Shown here piece after piece: positions 7,418 to 14,864 of a stretch of 37,045 nucleotides of DNA (position 1 is its first letter; every line of letters starts with the position of its first letter). Source of the stretch: Bacteroidota bacterium (GTDB lineage Bacteria; Bacteroidota; Bacteroidia; B-17B0; Aurantibacillaceae); contig JAEZDS010000211.1 in assembly GCA_023433205.1 (NCBI GenBank), forward strand, positions 1-37,045, read 5' to 3'. A program made the position numbers and the translations under genes. A model generated the notes under the pieces. The model did not search any database. It had not been told where the DNA came from and saw only the letters and a list, made by a program, of their open reading frames with translations.

Positions 7418-8884
7418 ATGAAAACAAAAATTTTCTTATTAGGAATTGTAGCTGCCTGTATTTTTTTGCAGCCTTCAGGGTTAAGCGCTCAGTACTTTCA
7501 AAAGGTTTATACCATTGATCAGTACGACAGAACGTCAAGAGACATCATGCGCACACAATCAGGTGAGTACCTGATAGTGGGTTCAAGTAATAACAGCAAT
7601 CCCGCAGATGCTGACCTGTACGTGATGCGCACCAATGGTAATGGTGATAAATTGTGGGATACAATTTACGGCGGGGCACGCCCAGACTATGCTTACCACA
7701 TGACGGAGAGTTTTGACGGCAATTATATAGTTGTAGGGTATTCACAGAGTTTTGGCCCCGGTGATTATGATATTTATATGCTGAAGATCGATCCGACGGG
7801 TAAAATGCTGAAACAGCGCAGTGTTGATTTTGGCGGCAAAAATGAAGAGGCCCGACAGATTGTACGCACCCACGATAATAAATTCCTGGTTATTGGCACA
7901 ACAGGAATAGGCTCAAGTTCAGTGAAACCAGATTTCGTGGTCTTAAAAATTGGAGACGACCTGGAAGATGTGGAGCCGGCAAAAACGTTTGGCGGAAGCG
8001 AGGCTGAATATGGCCTGGCAATTGCCAGAACTGATGATGGCTACCTGCTGGCGGGGCTTACCCGCAGTAAAGGTGCTGGCGGTAACGATGCCTATGTGAT
8101 AAAAGTAGATAATAATCTCTCCCAGATATGGGACAAGACCTATGGAGATGTTCTGGATGAGGAGATTGTTGGCCTTGTTGCAAACAGCGACGGAACAGCC
8201 ATGCTGGCCATCAGAGACAGTGTTCCCGGCCCGGCACTTGACGGGAATATCGAAGTGATGCTGCAGAAGATCGATGCCTCCACAGCGGGGGCAGGAGCTG
8301 AAGTTGGATCTGCCAAGGTTTATGGCGGAGATTCAAAGGACACGCCAAAGACAATAATGCCGGTGAGTACAGGCGGTTATATAGTGGGGGCAATCAGCAG
8401 AAGCTGGTGGCAGGATACCCCTCAGGCCTGGCTCATCAGAACCGATGCCAACGGCGACGATCTGTGGATCCGCGATTACGGCCTTATCCATGAACACGAC
8501 CACTGCCACATGATCAAAGAAAGTCACGATGGCGGGTTTGTTATGGTAGGTCACCAGCGTCAGGGTGCTGTAATGAAGATCATTTTCTTTAAACTTGATG
8601 ATAGCGGTGCGGTAGGCATCGATGAGGCTGAACTCGAATTGAAGGGTTTCGCGCTCTATCCGAATCCAAGCACTAACAGCCAGGTTAATATGCGTATAAG
8701 CGCTGAGGGCACCTACCAGGTGCAGGTATTGAGCCTTATGGGACAGGAAATGTACCAAGGGCAGGTGCAGCTGGATGGGTCAGGCGATGTGCAGCTTGAT
8801 CTGCAGCAGCTAAATGCTGGCATCTATATTGTAAATGTTAAAGGAGAGAAGGGAAGTGGATCACAGAAACTGATACTGGAGTAG
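7418..8884 (+). CDS. Secreted repeat protein with T9SS type A sorting domain
   Basis: A 488-residue exported protein with a signal peptide at 1-24 (ending LSAQ). Residues 30-390 carry about six blade-like repeats with the pattern G-x-Y-L-I-V-G-x-(S/T), D-x-x-x-x-K-x-D-x-x-G-x-x-x-W/K, similar to other lipoprotein-like beta-propellers in Bacteroidota. The last 80 residues are a T9SS type A sorting domain: GFALYPNPSTNSQ, VQVLSLMGQEMY, LNAGIYIVNVKG and the final GSQKLILE. It follows the first T9SS repeat protein after a strong hairpin, and no clear -7 box lies between them, so partial read-through is the likeliest source of its transcript. The two proteins share general architecture, but their repeats are not close copies. 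The ligand is unknown. Confidence 0.85.
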   Translation: MKTKIFLLGIVAACIFLQPSGLSAQYFQKVYTIDQYDRTSRDIMRTQSGEYLIVGSSNNSNPADADLYVMRTNGNGDKLWDTIYGGARPDYAYHMTESFDGNYIVVGYSQSFGPGDYDIYMLKIDPTGKMLKQRSVDFGGKNEEARQIVRTHDNKFLVIGTTGIGSSSVKPDFVVLKIGDDLEDVEPAKTFGGSEAEYGLAIARTDDGYLLAGLTRSKGAGGNDAYVIKVDNNLSQIWDKTYGDVLDEEIVGLVANSDGTAMLAIRDSVPGPALDGNIEVMLQKIDASTAGAGAEVGSAKVYGGDSKDTPKTIMPVSTGGYIVGAISRSWWQDTPQAWLIRTDANGDDLWIRDYGLIHEHDHCHMIKESHDGGFVMVGHQRQGAVMKIIFFKLDDSGAVGIDEAELELKGFALYPNPSTNSQVNMRISAEGTYQVQVLSLMGQEMYQGQVQLDGSGDVQLDLQQLNAGIYIVNVKGEKGSGSQKLILE

Positions 8885-9023
8885 TGAAAACTATGTGATA
8901 TATCAAGGTTTTCCTGGAAAAGTTGAAAGAAGAGAATGGTTTTTGTGGAAAATTTTACCCTTTCAAAATAAAAAAGAATAATAAAACAAACAATAAAAAC
9001 AAACAACTAAAAAAGAAAAAATC

Positions 9024-9347
9024 ATGAGCTCAGGAAAAGTGTTATTGGGCGTACTGGCAGGCGCAGCCGCCGGCGCATTATTAGGAGTGTTACTTGCACC
9101 AGAAAAAGGGTCTGTTACCCGCGATAAGCTCGCTCAGCTGGGCGACGATTACGCAGGCGACATTACCGACAAGATCAAAGATCTGCGTGACAGCATCACC
9201 GACAAGATCGAGTCGTTCAAAGAAGAGGGGGAGCAACTTGTTGAAAAAGGAAAAGGGAAGTTGATGAATGAAGCAAAAAATGCAGCTTCAAAAGCCGCTT
9301 CACAGGCATCCGGCTTTACTTCGGGTTCTTCTTCACAGGCACTTTAA
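9024..9347 (+). CDS. YtxH domain protein (general-stress type)
   Basis: A 107-residue protein. Residues 6-28 form a Gly/Ala-rich hydrophobic segment (LLGVLAGAAAGALLGVLLAPEKG), the hallmark of the YtxH family, with the LLAPEKG-x-x-T-R-D-K continuation. The rest is an amphipathic, charged helix with repeated DKI-x-x-x-x-DSI elements (residues 45-75) and an Ala/Ser-rich tail. Family members are membrane-associated and induced by stress in Gram-positive bacteria; their biochemical role is unknown. The neighbours, a DUF2383 protein and an outer-membrane barrel protein, fit an envelope-stress group. The A-rich 60-base leader holds no clear TAnnTTTG box. Confidence 0.8.
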   Translation: MSSGKVLLGVLAGAAAGALLGVLLAPEKGSVTRDKLAQLGDDYAGDITDKIKDLRDSITDKIESFKEEGEQLVEKGKGKLMNEAKNAASKAASQASGFTSGSSSQAL

Positions 9348-9364
9348 AAACAGCAGCTGGCAGG

Positions 9365-9382
9365 CCGGGTACAAATACCCGG
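9365..9382 (+). terminator. Short hairpin after the YtxH gene
   Basis: CCGGGTA, loop CAAA, TACCCGG: a perfect 7-base-pair stem, 18 bases after the YtxH stop. The sequence after it is only weakly T-rich (TCTCTGCTCTGTTC), so termination is plausible but not certain. It separates YtxH from the DUF2383 gene. Confidence 0.5.
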
Positions 9383-9425
9383 TCTCTGCTCTGTTCAGGT
9401 GATTAGCAAAAAAAAACGGATTGTG

Positions 9426-9893
9426 ATGAACGCTGTGGATGCTAAACCGATAGAGATCTTTAATACGCTTATTGGTATTAACAATAATCGTATTGAATGT
9501 TACAGATTTGTTACTAAACAAACTGATTCAGGCGTTTTAAGATCACTTTTTTCAAGGCTGGCTGAGACCAGCCTTTTTTATAACGAAATGCTTGCAACCG
9601 AAGTTTATAAGATCGGAGGAAAACCTCAGTCCGGAACTTTGAGTAATCCGGCTTTTTTCGCCTCCTGGCTTAAAATGCACAGCGCTTTAATGCGTAACGA
9701 TAAACCTGCGCTGGTTGAGGCATGTTATGAAGCAGAAAGGGCCGCTATCTATACCTACCATGATATGATTGTGCAGAATGAAGATTTTCTTAACACAGTT
9801 CAGCTGGAGATCATAAAAGAGTTGTATGAACTGATTACTGTTGATTTTTCCAGGGTATGCAATTTGCGTAGTGTATATAAAACTGCTGCGTAA
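9426..9893 (+). CDS. DUF2383 / PA2169-family four-helix-bundle protein
   Basis: I chose the ATG at 9426 (155 residues); a GTG at 9399 would add nine mainly Lys residues. The N-terminal pattern IEIFNTLIGINNNRIECYRF matches the conserved first helix of the PA2169/DUF2383 family (usually LN-x-L-I-x-x-x-x-D-x-x-x-G-Y), followed by three more helices containing FYNEMLATEVYKIGGKP, PALVEACYEAERAAIYTYHDMI and LEIIKELYELI. The family has a ferritin-like four-helix fold and is often found next to stress genes; no metal-binding role is established to my knowledge. It lies between YtxH and an outer-membrane protein gene on the same strand, with a hairpin upstream. Confidence 0.75.
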   Translation: MNAVDAKPIEIFNTLIGINNNRIECYRFVTKQTDSGVLRSLFSRLAETSLFYNEMLATEVYKIGGKPQSGTLSNPAFFASWLKMHSALMRNDKPALVEACYEAERAAIYTYHDMIVQNEDFLNTVQLEIIKELYELITVDFSRVCNLRSVYKTAA

Positions 9894-9969
9894 GCAACCT
9901 ACAATATAAATAATTATATCAATATCTAAAAGTATCAAAACGGTTGTTTAACCATTAAAATACGCCTTA

Positions 9970-10012
9970 CACCGAATAATAAGATGAGGGCTGTGCAGCC
10001 GGAGTAATTTTG
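9970..10012 (+). promoter_or_regulatory. Promoter of the outer-membrane barrel gene, with CACCGAATAA upstream element
   Basis: The -7 box TAATTTTG lies at 10005-10012, 40 bases before the ATG at 10053. No TTG stands at the -33 position. Instead CACCGAATAA occupies 9970-9979, exactly 25 bases above the box. The identical ten-mer with the identical spacing occurs on the minus strand at 17423-17381, upstream of another envelope/signalling operon. The A-rich leader (GGAAAAGAAATAAAAC) also resembles the leader after the box at 5621. Confidence 0.6.
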
Positions 10013-10052
10013 GAAAAGAAATAAAACAAAAACTAAAAACAAACAAAACACT

Positions 10053-10928
10053 ATGGAAACAAATATGAAGATCGCATTGGTGGCATTCCTGACCTTATCA
10101 GTTGGCGCTGCGAATGCACAGACAGATTCAGTTAGGGTACGCCAGAACTCTACCACAACCAGCACTACCGAGGTGCAGATGAATGATACTGCTCCGGTTC
10201 AGAATCAACAGCCGGTACAAACACGGCCTCAGCAAACTCAGCAGCAACAACCTGCAACAACTCCTGCCACTGTTGCCCCGGCGGCCACAGCAGCTGATGT
10301 TGACAACGATGACAACGATTACGTATTACGTCACGGAGAGCTTGGCATCCGCTATATGCCAACCTTCTCTTCGCTTCGTGTGCGCGATGCCGGTGGAAAC
10401 GCCATTCAGGGACAACTGTCAATGAGCCACGGATGGGGTATTATGGGAGCATTTAACTTCAATCACCATGTAGGGATCCAGGCCGAGATCAACTACCACC
10501 AGATCAATCAGAAGTACAAAGACCAGGGTCTGGACCGTCAGGTGAACGTTAGTTATCTGAATATTCCGGTTCTTCTTTCACTTAATACCGACAAGGCCGC
10601 ACCTGTTAACGTGAACTTTGTTGTTGGTCCGCAGTTTGGATTTAACATTGGTGCAAGCGTAAGCGGAGACAGCAGCGGAAATACCGATGAGGCAACTGCA
10701 ACCGTTGGTGCCAAAGGCGGTGATGTTGGTGCAGCTTATGGCGCCGGTCTTGAGTTTATGCTAAACGATGACCATACACTGCGTTTTGACGTTGGTTTCC
10801 GCGGTTATTACGGTTTGATTGACATGAGTGCTGACCAGACAAGTTCAAATCCTGATACTTACAATGTGCTTTTATCAGCTTCACGTAAAGCTTACTCAGG
10901 TTATATCGGACTTACTTTCCTGTTCTAA
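10053..10928 (+). CDS. Outer-membrane beta-barrel protein (OMP_b-brl_2 / porin family)
   Basis: A 291-residue exported protein. The signal peptide covers about 1-23 (ending GAANAQ); a second ATG at 10065 is equally possible as start. Residues 25-85 form a low-complexity periplasmic linker rich in Gln, Pro, Thr and Ala, closing with an acidic DVDNDDNDY run. From about residue 92 the sequence shows alternating amphipathic strands (GELGIRYMPTFSSLRV, HVGIQAEINYHQ, VSYLNIPVLLSL, NFVVGPQFGFNIG, GAAYGAGLEFML) and a terminal aromatic (YIGLTFLF), as in the eight-stranded PF13568 barrels. The function is structural or adhesive at best guess. It has its own promoter and a strong terminator, so it is a single-gene transcript. 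Confidence 0.85.
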   Translation: METNMKIALVAFLTLSVGAANAQTDSVRVRQNSTTTSTTEVQMNDTAPVQNQQPVQTRPQQTQQQQPATTPATVAPAATAADVDNDDNDYVLRHGELGIRYMPTFSSLRVRDAGGNAIQGQLSMSHGWGIMGAFNFNHHVGIQAEINYHQINQKYKDQGLDRQVNVSYLNIPVLLSLNTDKAAPVNVNFVVGPQFGFNIGASVSGDSSGNTDEATATVGAKGGDVGAAYGAGLEFMLNDDHTLRFDVGFRGYYGLIDMSADQTSSNPDTYNVLLSASRKAYSGYIGLTFLF

Positions 10929-10952
10929 AAAAATAATTGCCGGTGTTTTCTT

Positions 10953-10983
10953 AAAAACGTCTCCTCAGGGAGGCGTTTTTTTT
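10953..10983. terminator. Bidirectional rho-independent terminator
   Basis: AAAAACGTCTCC, loop TCAG, GGAGGCGTTTTT with a single T-G wobble, followed by further T residues to 10983. It stands between two convergent genes: the barrel gene ends at 10928 and the minus-strand gene ends at 11003. The A-run on one side and T-run on the other allow it to serve both directions. Confidence 0.85.
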
Positions 10984-11002
10984 ATAGATCAGCTGATGAG
11001 CT

Positions 11003-11527
11003 CTACAGATCAATACTGTCATACGCCCAGTGCAGCAGCGCCTGTCGCTGTCTTTTTCTGCAGGAGAGGTCAGCGGGGTCACAATTTTTTTTCACCTGTG
11101 CAATGTGTCTTGAAATGGCTTTCCATCTTTTTATCTGACGCAGGTCATCTTGGCTGCGCCTTCCCATATAATAACGGCAATACCACTGAAACCAGCCCCG
11201 CGGGTCCTGTGGATTGATCCAGCCTTTCTGCTGCCACACCTTTAGCGGCTGGGATGCCGTTACCTCAAAAAAATTCAGCGTCGGGTCGCCTGGGCCATCT
11301 CCCTTCAGCAATTTTGCCTTTTTAAACCACGAAGCGGGAAATTCACCTCTGCAGTCGCGAAGGTATCTTCCGCCGAACACACCAAGCTCAAGCATTTCTG
11401 CCGGCGTAAGTTGCGGTCTGAATTCAGGATCAAAGTTCTTACCGGCAGCTTCGCTTAACTCGTAACGGTAATTGGTCTGCATCCTGTCGTTAACTATCAC
11501 AATGGTGTTTTCAGGACTATTTATCAT
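11003..11527 (-). CDS. Conserved hypothetical protein, probably cytoplasmic
   Basis: A 174-residue protein with no export signal. The stretch LTPAEMLELGVFGGRYLRDC, the EFPASWF motif, then PRGWFQWYCRYYMGRR and a basic helix (DDLRQIKRWKAISRHI) with NCDPADLSCRKRQRQALLHWAYDS closing it, matches a conserved family that I have seen in proteobacteria, Bacteroidota and fungi, without a known function. The many Trp/Tyr/Cys residues and the Arg-rich end would fit a nucleic-acid or metal-binding role, but that is speculation. Its start overlaps the end of the upstream secreted-protein gene by 11 bases, so the two are translated from one mRNA even though their products go to different compartments. Confidence 0.65.
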   Translation of the reverse strand: MINSPENTIVIVNDRMQTNYRYELSEAAGKNFDPEFRPQLTPAEMLELGVFGGRYLRDCRGEFPASWFKKAKLLKGDGPGDPTLNFFEVTASQPLKVWQQKGWINPQDPRGWFQWYCRYYMGRRSQDDLRQIKRWKAISRHIAQVKKNCDPADLSCRKRQRQALLHWAYDSIDL

Positions 11528-12869
11528 CAGTTATTTTTAACGAAGCCGGTTTTGAGGAGCCCCAGCTATAAATCAGTGCAAGACTCCATTGTGGAACGTT
11601 CCCGCCCTGCCAGCGTGATAATTCAAGCGAAACGGGAAAGGTTTTAAAGGGAGAAGCCAGTCCGGCGCCTGCTCCATAAATCAAGGCTGCTTTCCTTTGG
11701 TTGATGCCTGAACCACCCCCGGCGCCGGCTGAAACGATCAGGTAAAAGGGCAGAGGTGAAGGCGCGGAGATGGAGGCTTCAAAAAGTCCTTCAGCGTAGG
11801 CGCCTTTATTGTGTGTAAATGCCCAGTGTGTGCTGCCCATCAACCGCAGTCCTCTATAGCTGAACCCGGTGATCCTTGCGCCGATATTTGAAAAACCATC
11901 TCTGGTTATGTAAGTCTTGCTGATCAGATCCCATTTAACATCTGAGTGCTCAGCTGACAGCATTTTTCCGAGCGAAAGAAAAATTCCCCGGTAATCAAAA
12001 CGGTTTGAATAAGCCTGAAGCCACTGGTATTTTATGCCGCCGGTGAAGTTTTCGCCAGACAGATTAAGCGCCAGCTGCGCACCATATAAGGCACCACCAA
12101 CAGTTGGTACACCTCCTCCGCCACCCAAACCCAGGATAAGTGAGGGGGAGATCGTCAGCGGACCGGTACTTAGAAAAGGACCGCCTGAAACCAGAGACTG
12201 CATGTAACCGCCGTGCGCGTTGGTGATAGCGTGAATCATTACGTCACAGTTAAATGACCTGGCGAATGTGGCGCGTGCCCCCGTGCCGGTAAGACCTAAT
12301 ATCCTGTTGTTGAAGATTGCAGCACCTGCTTCAGCGTAAACCGATTGCCATACAAATGCAGAACCTGATGAGAGGGCATGACCACGCGTTACCAGCTGCC
12401 AGTTGAGTCCAAGCAACGGTGAAAATCCACTTATCACACCACGCGAAACGTAAGCGTAATTCAGGCCGGCCCGTACCGCCATGCCATTATTAAATTCGCT
12501 TTGCAAAAACAGTGTTCCCTGAATCATCCAGCCATCATAGTCGGGCGAGGCGGCACCTCCTCCGGCCAGAAAAGCGGTGTTGAGGCCGGGGCGCAAGAGG
12601 GTATTTTTTCCGGCAAGTACTTCGGTGAAGTAACCGAAGGCGAAGTAGCCACCGCGTTTTCCGGTGGTTGCTCCAATAAAACGCAAACCGTGATCTGCCG
12701 AGATTGTTTCTTTTTTTAGCAGTAGCGCATGAATGTCAAAAGAAGAAAATCCAATGTTGAGACTGTTTTTCTCTTCAACAAAAAATGCTGAAATACCGAT
12801 GCGGTTACGGGGTTGTGCATTTAACAACAGGGAGGTGACGGAAAATATAATAACAACGGTGTTTTTCAA
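11517..12869 (-). CDS. Secreted or outer-membrane protein, probable beta-barrel
   Basis: A 450-residue protein with an N-terminal signal peptide (about 1-18, VVIIFSVTSLLLNAQ). The mature part is Gly/Ala/Ser-rich with many alternating hydrophobic strands and turn residues (for example GLNYAYVSRGVISGFSPLLG, and TGGIKYQWLQAYSNRFDYRG near residues 290-310), which fits an outer-membrane barrel of about 16-18 strands. It does not end in an aromatic residue (KITDDK), so the last strand is followed by a short tail. I recognise no named family. A TATCTTTG -7 box lies 20 bases upstream. It overlaps the next gene by 11 bases. Confidence 0.65.
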   Translation of the reverse strand: MKNTVVIIFSVTSLLLNAQPRNRIGISAFFVEEKNSLNIGFSSFDIHALLLKKETISADHGLRFIGATTGKRGGYFAFGYFTEVLAGKNTLLRPGLNTAFLAGGGAASPDYDGWMIQGTLFLQSEFNNGMAVRAGLNYAYVSRGVISGFSPLLGLNWQLVTRGHALSSGSAFVWQSVYAEAGAAIFNNRILGLTGTGARATFARSFNCDVMIHAITNAHGGYMQSLVSGGPFLSTGPLTISPSLILGLGGGGGVPTVGGALYGAQLALNLSGENFTGGIKYQWLQAYSNRFDYRGIFLSLGKMLSAEHSDVKWDLISKTYITRDGFSNIGARITGFSYRGLRLMGSTHWAFTHNKGAYAEGLFEASISAPSPLPFYLIVSAGAGGGSGINQRKAALIYGAGAGLASPFKTFPVSLELSRWQGGNVPQWSLALIYSWGSSKPASLKITDDK

Positions 12870-12888
12870 ACTTTAGCTGAACCGGCGG

Positions 12889-12896
12889 CAAAGATA
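12889..12896 (-). promoter_or_regulatory. -7 promoter box of the 12869 gene
   Basis: TATCTTTG on the minus strand (12896 to 12889) fits TAnnTTTG exactly and stands 20 bases before the start codon, giving a very short leader. No TTG occurs at the expected distance above it; the nearest T-run is GTTTAA about 24 bases upstream. Confidence 0.45.
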
Positions 12897-12984
12897 GTGT
12901 TCTGCAGCATTCAGTGCCTTAAACTTGCAGCTTTCGTTTTTGCAGGTGTATTGTGAAGCAGCCGCACGTGAAGACCCTCATAAA

Positions 12985-13010
12985 AAAACTCAGGCCTGAA
13001 CCTGAGTTTT
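12985..13010 (-). terminator. Terminator of the 17314-13049 operon
   Basis: Perfect inverted repeat AAAACTCAGG / CCTGAGTTTT with a six-base loop. On the minus strand it is followed by a run of seven T residues (complement of 12982-12988) and lies 39 bases after the receiver stop at 13049. It ends the receiver / PorE-like / phosphohexomutase / receiver transcript ahead of the 12869 gene. Confidence 0.85.
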
Positions 13011-13048
13011 AACGAACTGTCTGAATTTTAACCTGACGTTGTGCTACT

Positions 13049-13438
13049 TTACACCTCTCCCGAAATGCTTCTGCATACTTCCAGCAATTGTGTATAGTTG
13101 GAAGGTTTAACGTAGTATTTGATAGCACCCAGGTCAAGGGTATATTTTACATCTTCGGGGGCAGATGAAGTTGAAAAGATGATCACATCAACATCTTTTA
13201 ATTTAGTGTTCTGTTTCATTTCTTTAAGCGCTGCCCGTCCGTCCTTGCGTGGCATATTTAAGTCAAGCAGTACAAGATCGGGCAGGGTGGCGCCGGCTTT
13301 CAGTTTTGCCTGAAGTCTGTCGAGCAGCTGCTGACCATCGTGAACAAATTCAAGCTCATGATAGCTGTTCAGCTCGCTGAAGGCCAGTGTAGCAAGAGTT
13401 CTGTCATCCGCGTCGTCTTCCGCAACCAGTATTCTCAT
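13049..13438 (-). CDS. Single-domain response regulator (Rcp1-like receiver)
   Basis: A 129-residue receiver with nothing beyond the domain. The acidic pocket is E7-D8-D9, the phosphoacceptor is D59 in LVLLDLNMP, the Thr/Ser switch residue is in FSTSS at 89-92, and the conserved Lys is K111 in YYVKP. The DD-x-DD-x pattern and LLDLNMPRKDG are typical of the Rcp1 class, which usually partners phytochrome-like histidine kinases. It has no output domain, so it acts by protein contact or as a phosphate shuttle. It is the last gene of the operon, 11 bases after the phosphohexomutase gene, and a terminator follows. The cognate kinase may be one of the two at 19.5-23.6 kb, but that is not shown by the sequence. 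Confidence 0.9.
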   Translation of the reverse strand: MRILVAEDDADDRTLATLAFSELNSYHELEFVHDGQQLLDRLQAKLKAGATLPDLVLLDLNMPRKDGRAALKEMKQNTKLKDVDVIIFSTSSAPEDVKYTLDLGAIKYYVKPSNYTQLLEVCRSISGEV

Positions 13439-13449
13439 TTCTTTTCCGG

Positions 13450-14853
13450 TTATTTTAAAAATGTTTCCTCAGCGGCTTTAAGGATCTGGAAGGCGTTCTC
13501 CTTGCTGCTTGACTGGGCGTAGTTTCGGAGTACCGGCTCGGTACCCGAGGCACGCACCATGAACCATTCATCGTCATTAAAAAAATATTTATAACCGTCG
13601 ATGTTTTCGGTGCGCTGAATTTTATAATCGCCGAAACAGTTATACACGTTTTTCTCGCAATTCTCAACTATGCGGCGTTTTATCTCTTCCTGCAGGTGCA
13701 GGTCAGACCTTTCAAAGGCAAAAGGGCCCACGATCTTATATACGTCTTTTATAAGATCCTGAACCGAGCTGTTGTTTTTTGCCATCTGCTCAAGAATGGT
13801 AAGTCCAATCCAGATGCCGTCGCGCTCGGGTATGTGACCCTTAATGGCAATACCTCCGCTTTCTTCTCCACCCAGCAGCACATCTTCGTCAACCATAATG
13901 CCGGCAATGTGCTTAAATCCTATTTTGGTAACGGTTTGCTCCAGGCCATAATGTCTGCACATTTTGCCGATCTTCGGACTTACCGAGAACGCTGTAACCA
14001 CCTTGCCTTTCATGTTCTTTTGTTCGTGCAGATATTTGATCAGCAGGAGGATCACATGGTGTGAATCAATAAAATTTCCATCTGAGTCATAAAGACCTAT
14101 CCTGTCAGCATCGCCATCGGTAGCAATCCCTATGTCGAGTTTTTTTTCTTTAATAAGCGATGACAGTTCACTCAGGTTCTTATGGATCGGTTCAGGTGCC
14201 TGCCCGTGGAATCCCGGGTTTTCGTCGCAATGCAGCAGTGTAGCTTCAGGCAGCAGCCTTCTGATCACATTCATGCCAGCTCCGAACATGGCATCATAGG
14301 CGATTTTGATCCCTGACTTTCTGATGGCTGCCAGATCGAAGTTCTCTTCCACATGTTTTACATACATCTCTTCCAGGTTGAGATCTTCTATCAGACCCTC
14401 AGCACGGAACTGCTCAAGCTGCAGGGAGGCCAGATCATGTTTCTGTTCCGCCGGTATCAGCTGTTCTATCTCTTCGATCTTCTCTGGTAAAAGCGGTCCT
14501 CCGTAAGGTCCTTTCAGCTTGTAGCCGTTATAGGCCGGAGGATTGTGACTGGCCGTGATCACTACTCCCAGGTCGGCGCCGCTTCTCACAGTACCTAAAG
14601 AAACCATGGGCGTTGAAACAAATCCTTTCGACAGAAAACATTTGATGCCGTGGCTGGCGAGTACCTTGCAGGTTGTTTCTGCAAAAAGTTCTCCGGCAAA
14701 GCGGGCATCATGCCCAACCACCACACTGGCATCTTTTTTCTTTTTGAGCAGCCACTGGGCTGTGGCCTCTGCCACCCTTGCAACATTTTCAACGGTGAAG
14801 TCCTGGGCAATGATTGCCCGCCATCCATCTGTACCAAATTTAATTTTTGTCAT
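13450..14853 (-). CDS. Phosphoglucomutase/phosphomannomutase (alpha-D-phosphohexomutase family)
   Basis: A 467-residue cytoplasmic enzyme that interconverts hexose 1- and 6-phosphates. The four family motifs are present: the active-site TASHNP at 100-105 with the phosphoserine S102, the metal-binding TDGDADR at 245-251, the sugar-specificity loop GEESGG at 329-334, and the C-terminal phosphate-binding RASGTEP near residue 438. FGTDGWR at 6-12 is the usual N-terminal motif. Sequence alone does not separate glucose, mannose or glucosamine preference, although GEESGG is typical of phosphoglucomutases. It supplies sugar-1-phosphates for nucleotide-sugar and polysaccharide synthesis, perhaps for the polysaccharide genes nearby. 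It sits 11 bases after the PorE-like gene and 11 bases before a receiver gene, an unusual place for a metabolic enzyme. Confidence 0.93.
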   Translation of the reverse strand: MTKIKFGTDGWRAIIAQDFTVENVARVAEATAQWLLKKKKDASVVVGHDARFAGELFAETTCKVLASHGIKCFLSKGFVSTPMVSLGTVRSGADLGVVITASHNPPAYNGYKLKGPYGGPLLPEKIEEIEQLIPAEQKHDLASLQLEQFRAEGLIEDLNLEEMYVKHVEENFDLAAIRKSGIKIAYDAMFGAGMNVIRRLLPEATLLHCDENPGFHGQAPEPIHKNLSELSSLIKEKKLDIGIATDGDADRIGLYDSDGNFIDSHHVILLLIKYLHEQKNMKGKVVTAFSVSPKIGKMCRHYGLEQTVTKIGFKHIAGIMVDEDVLLGGEESGGIAIKGHIPERDGIWIGLTILEQMAKNNSSVQDLIKDVYKIVGPFAFERSDLHLQEEIKRRIVENCEKNVYNCFGDYKIQRTENIDGYKYFFNDDEWFMVRASGTEPVLRNYAQSSSKENAFQILKAAEETFLK

Positions 14854-14864
14854 CGTAGTAGTGT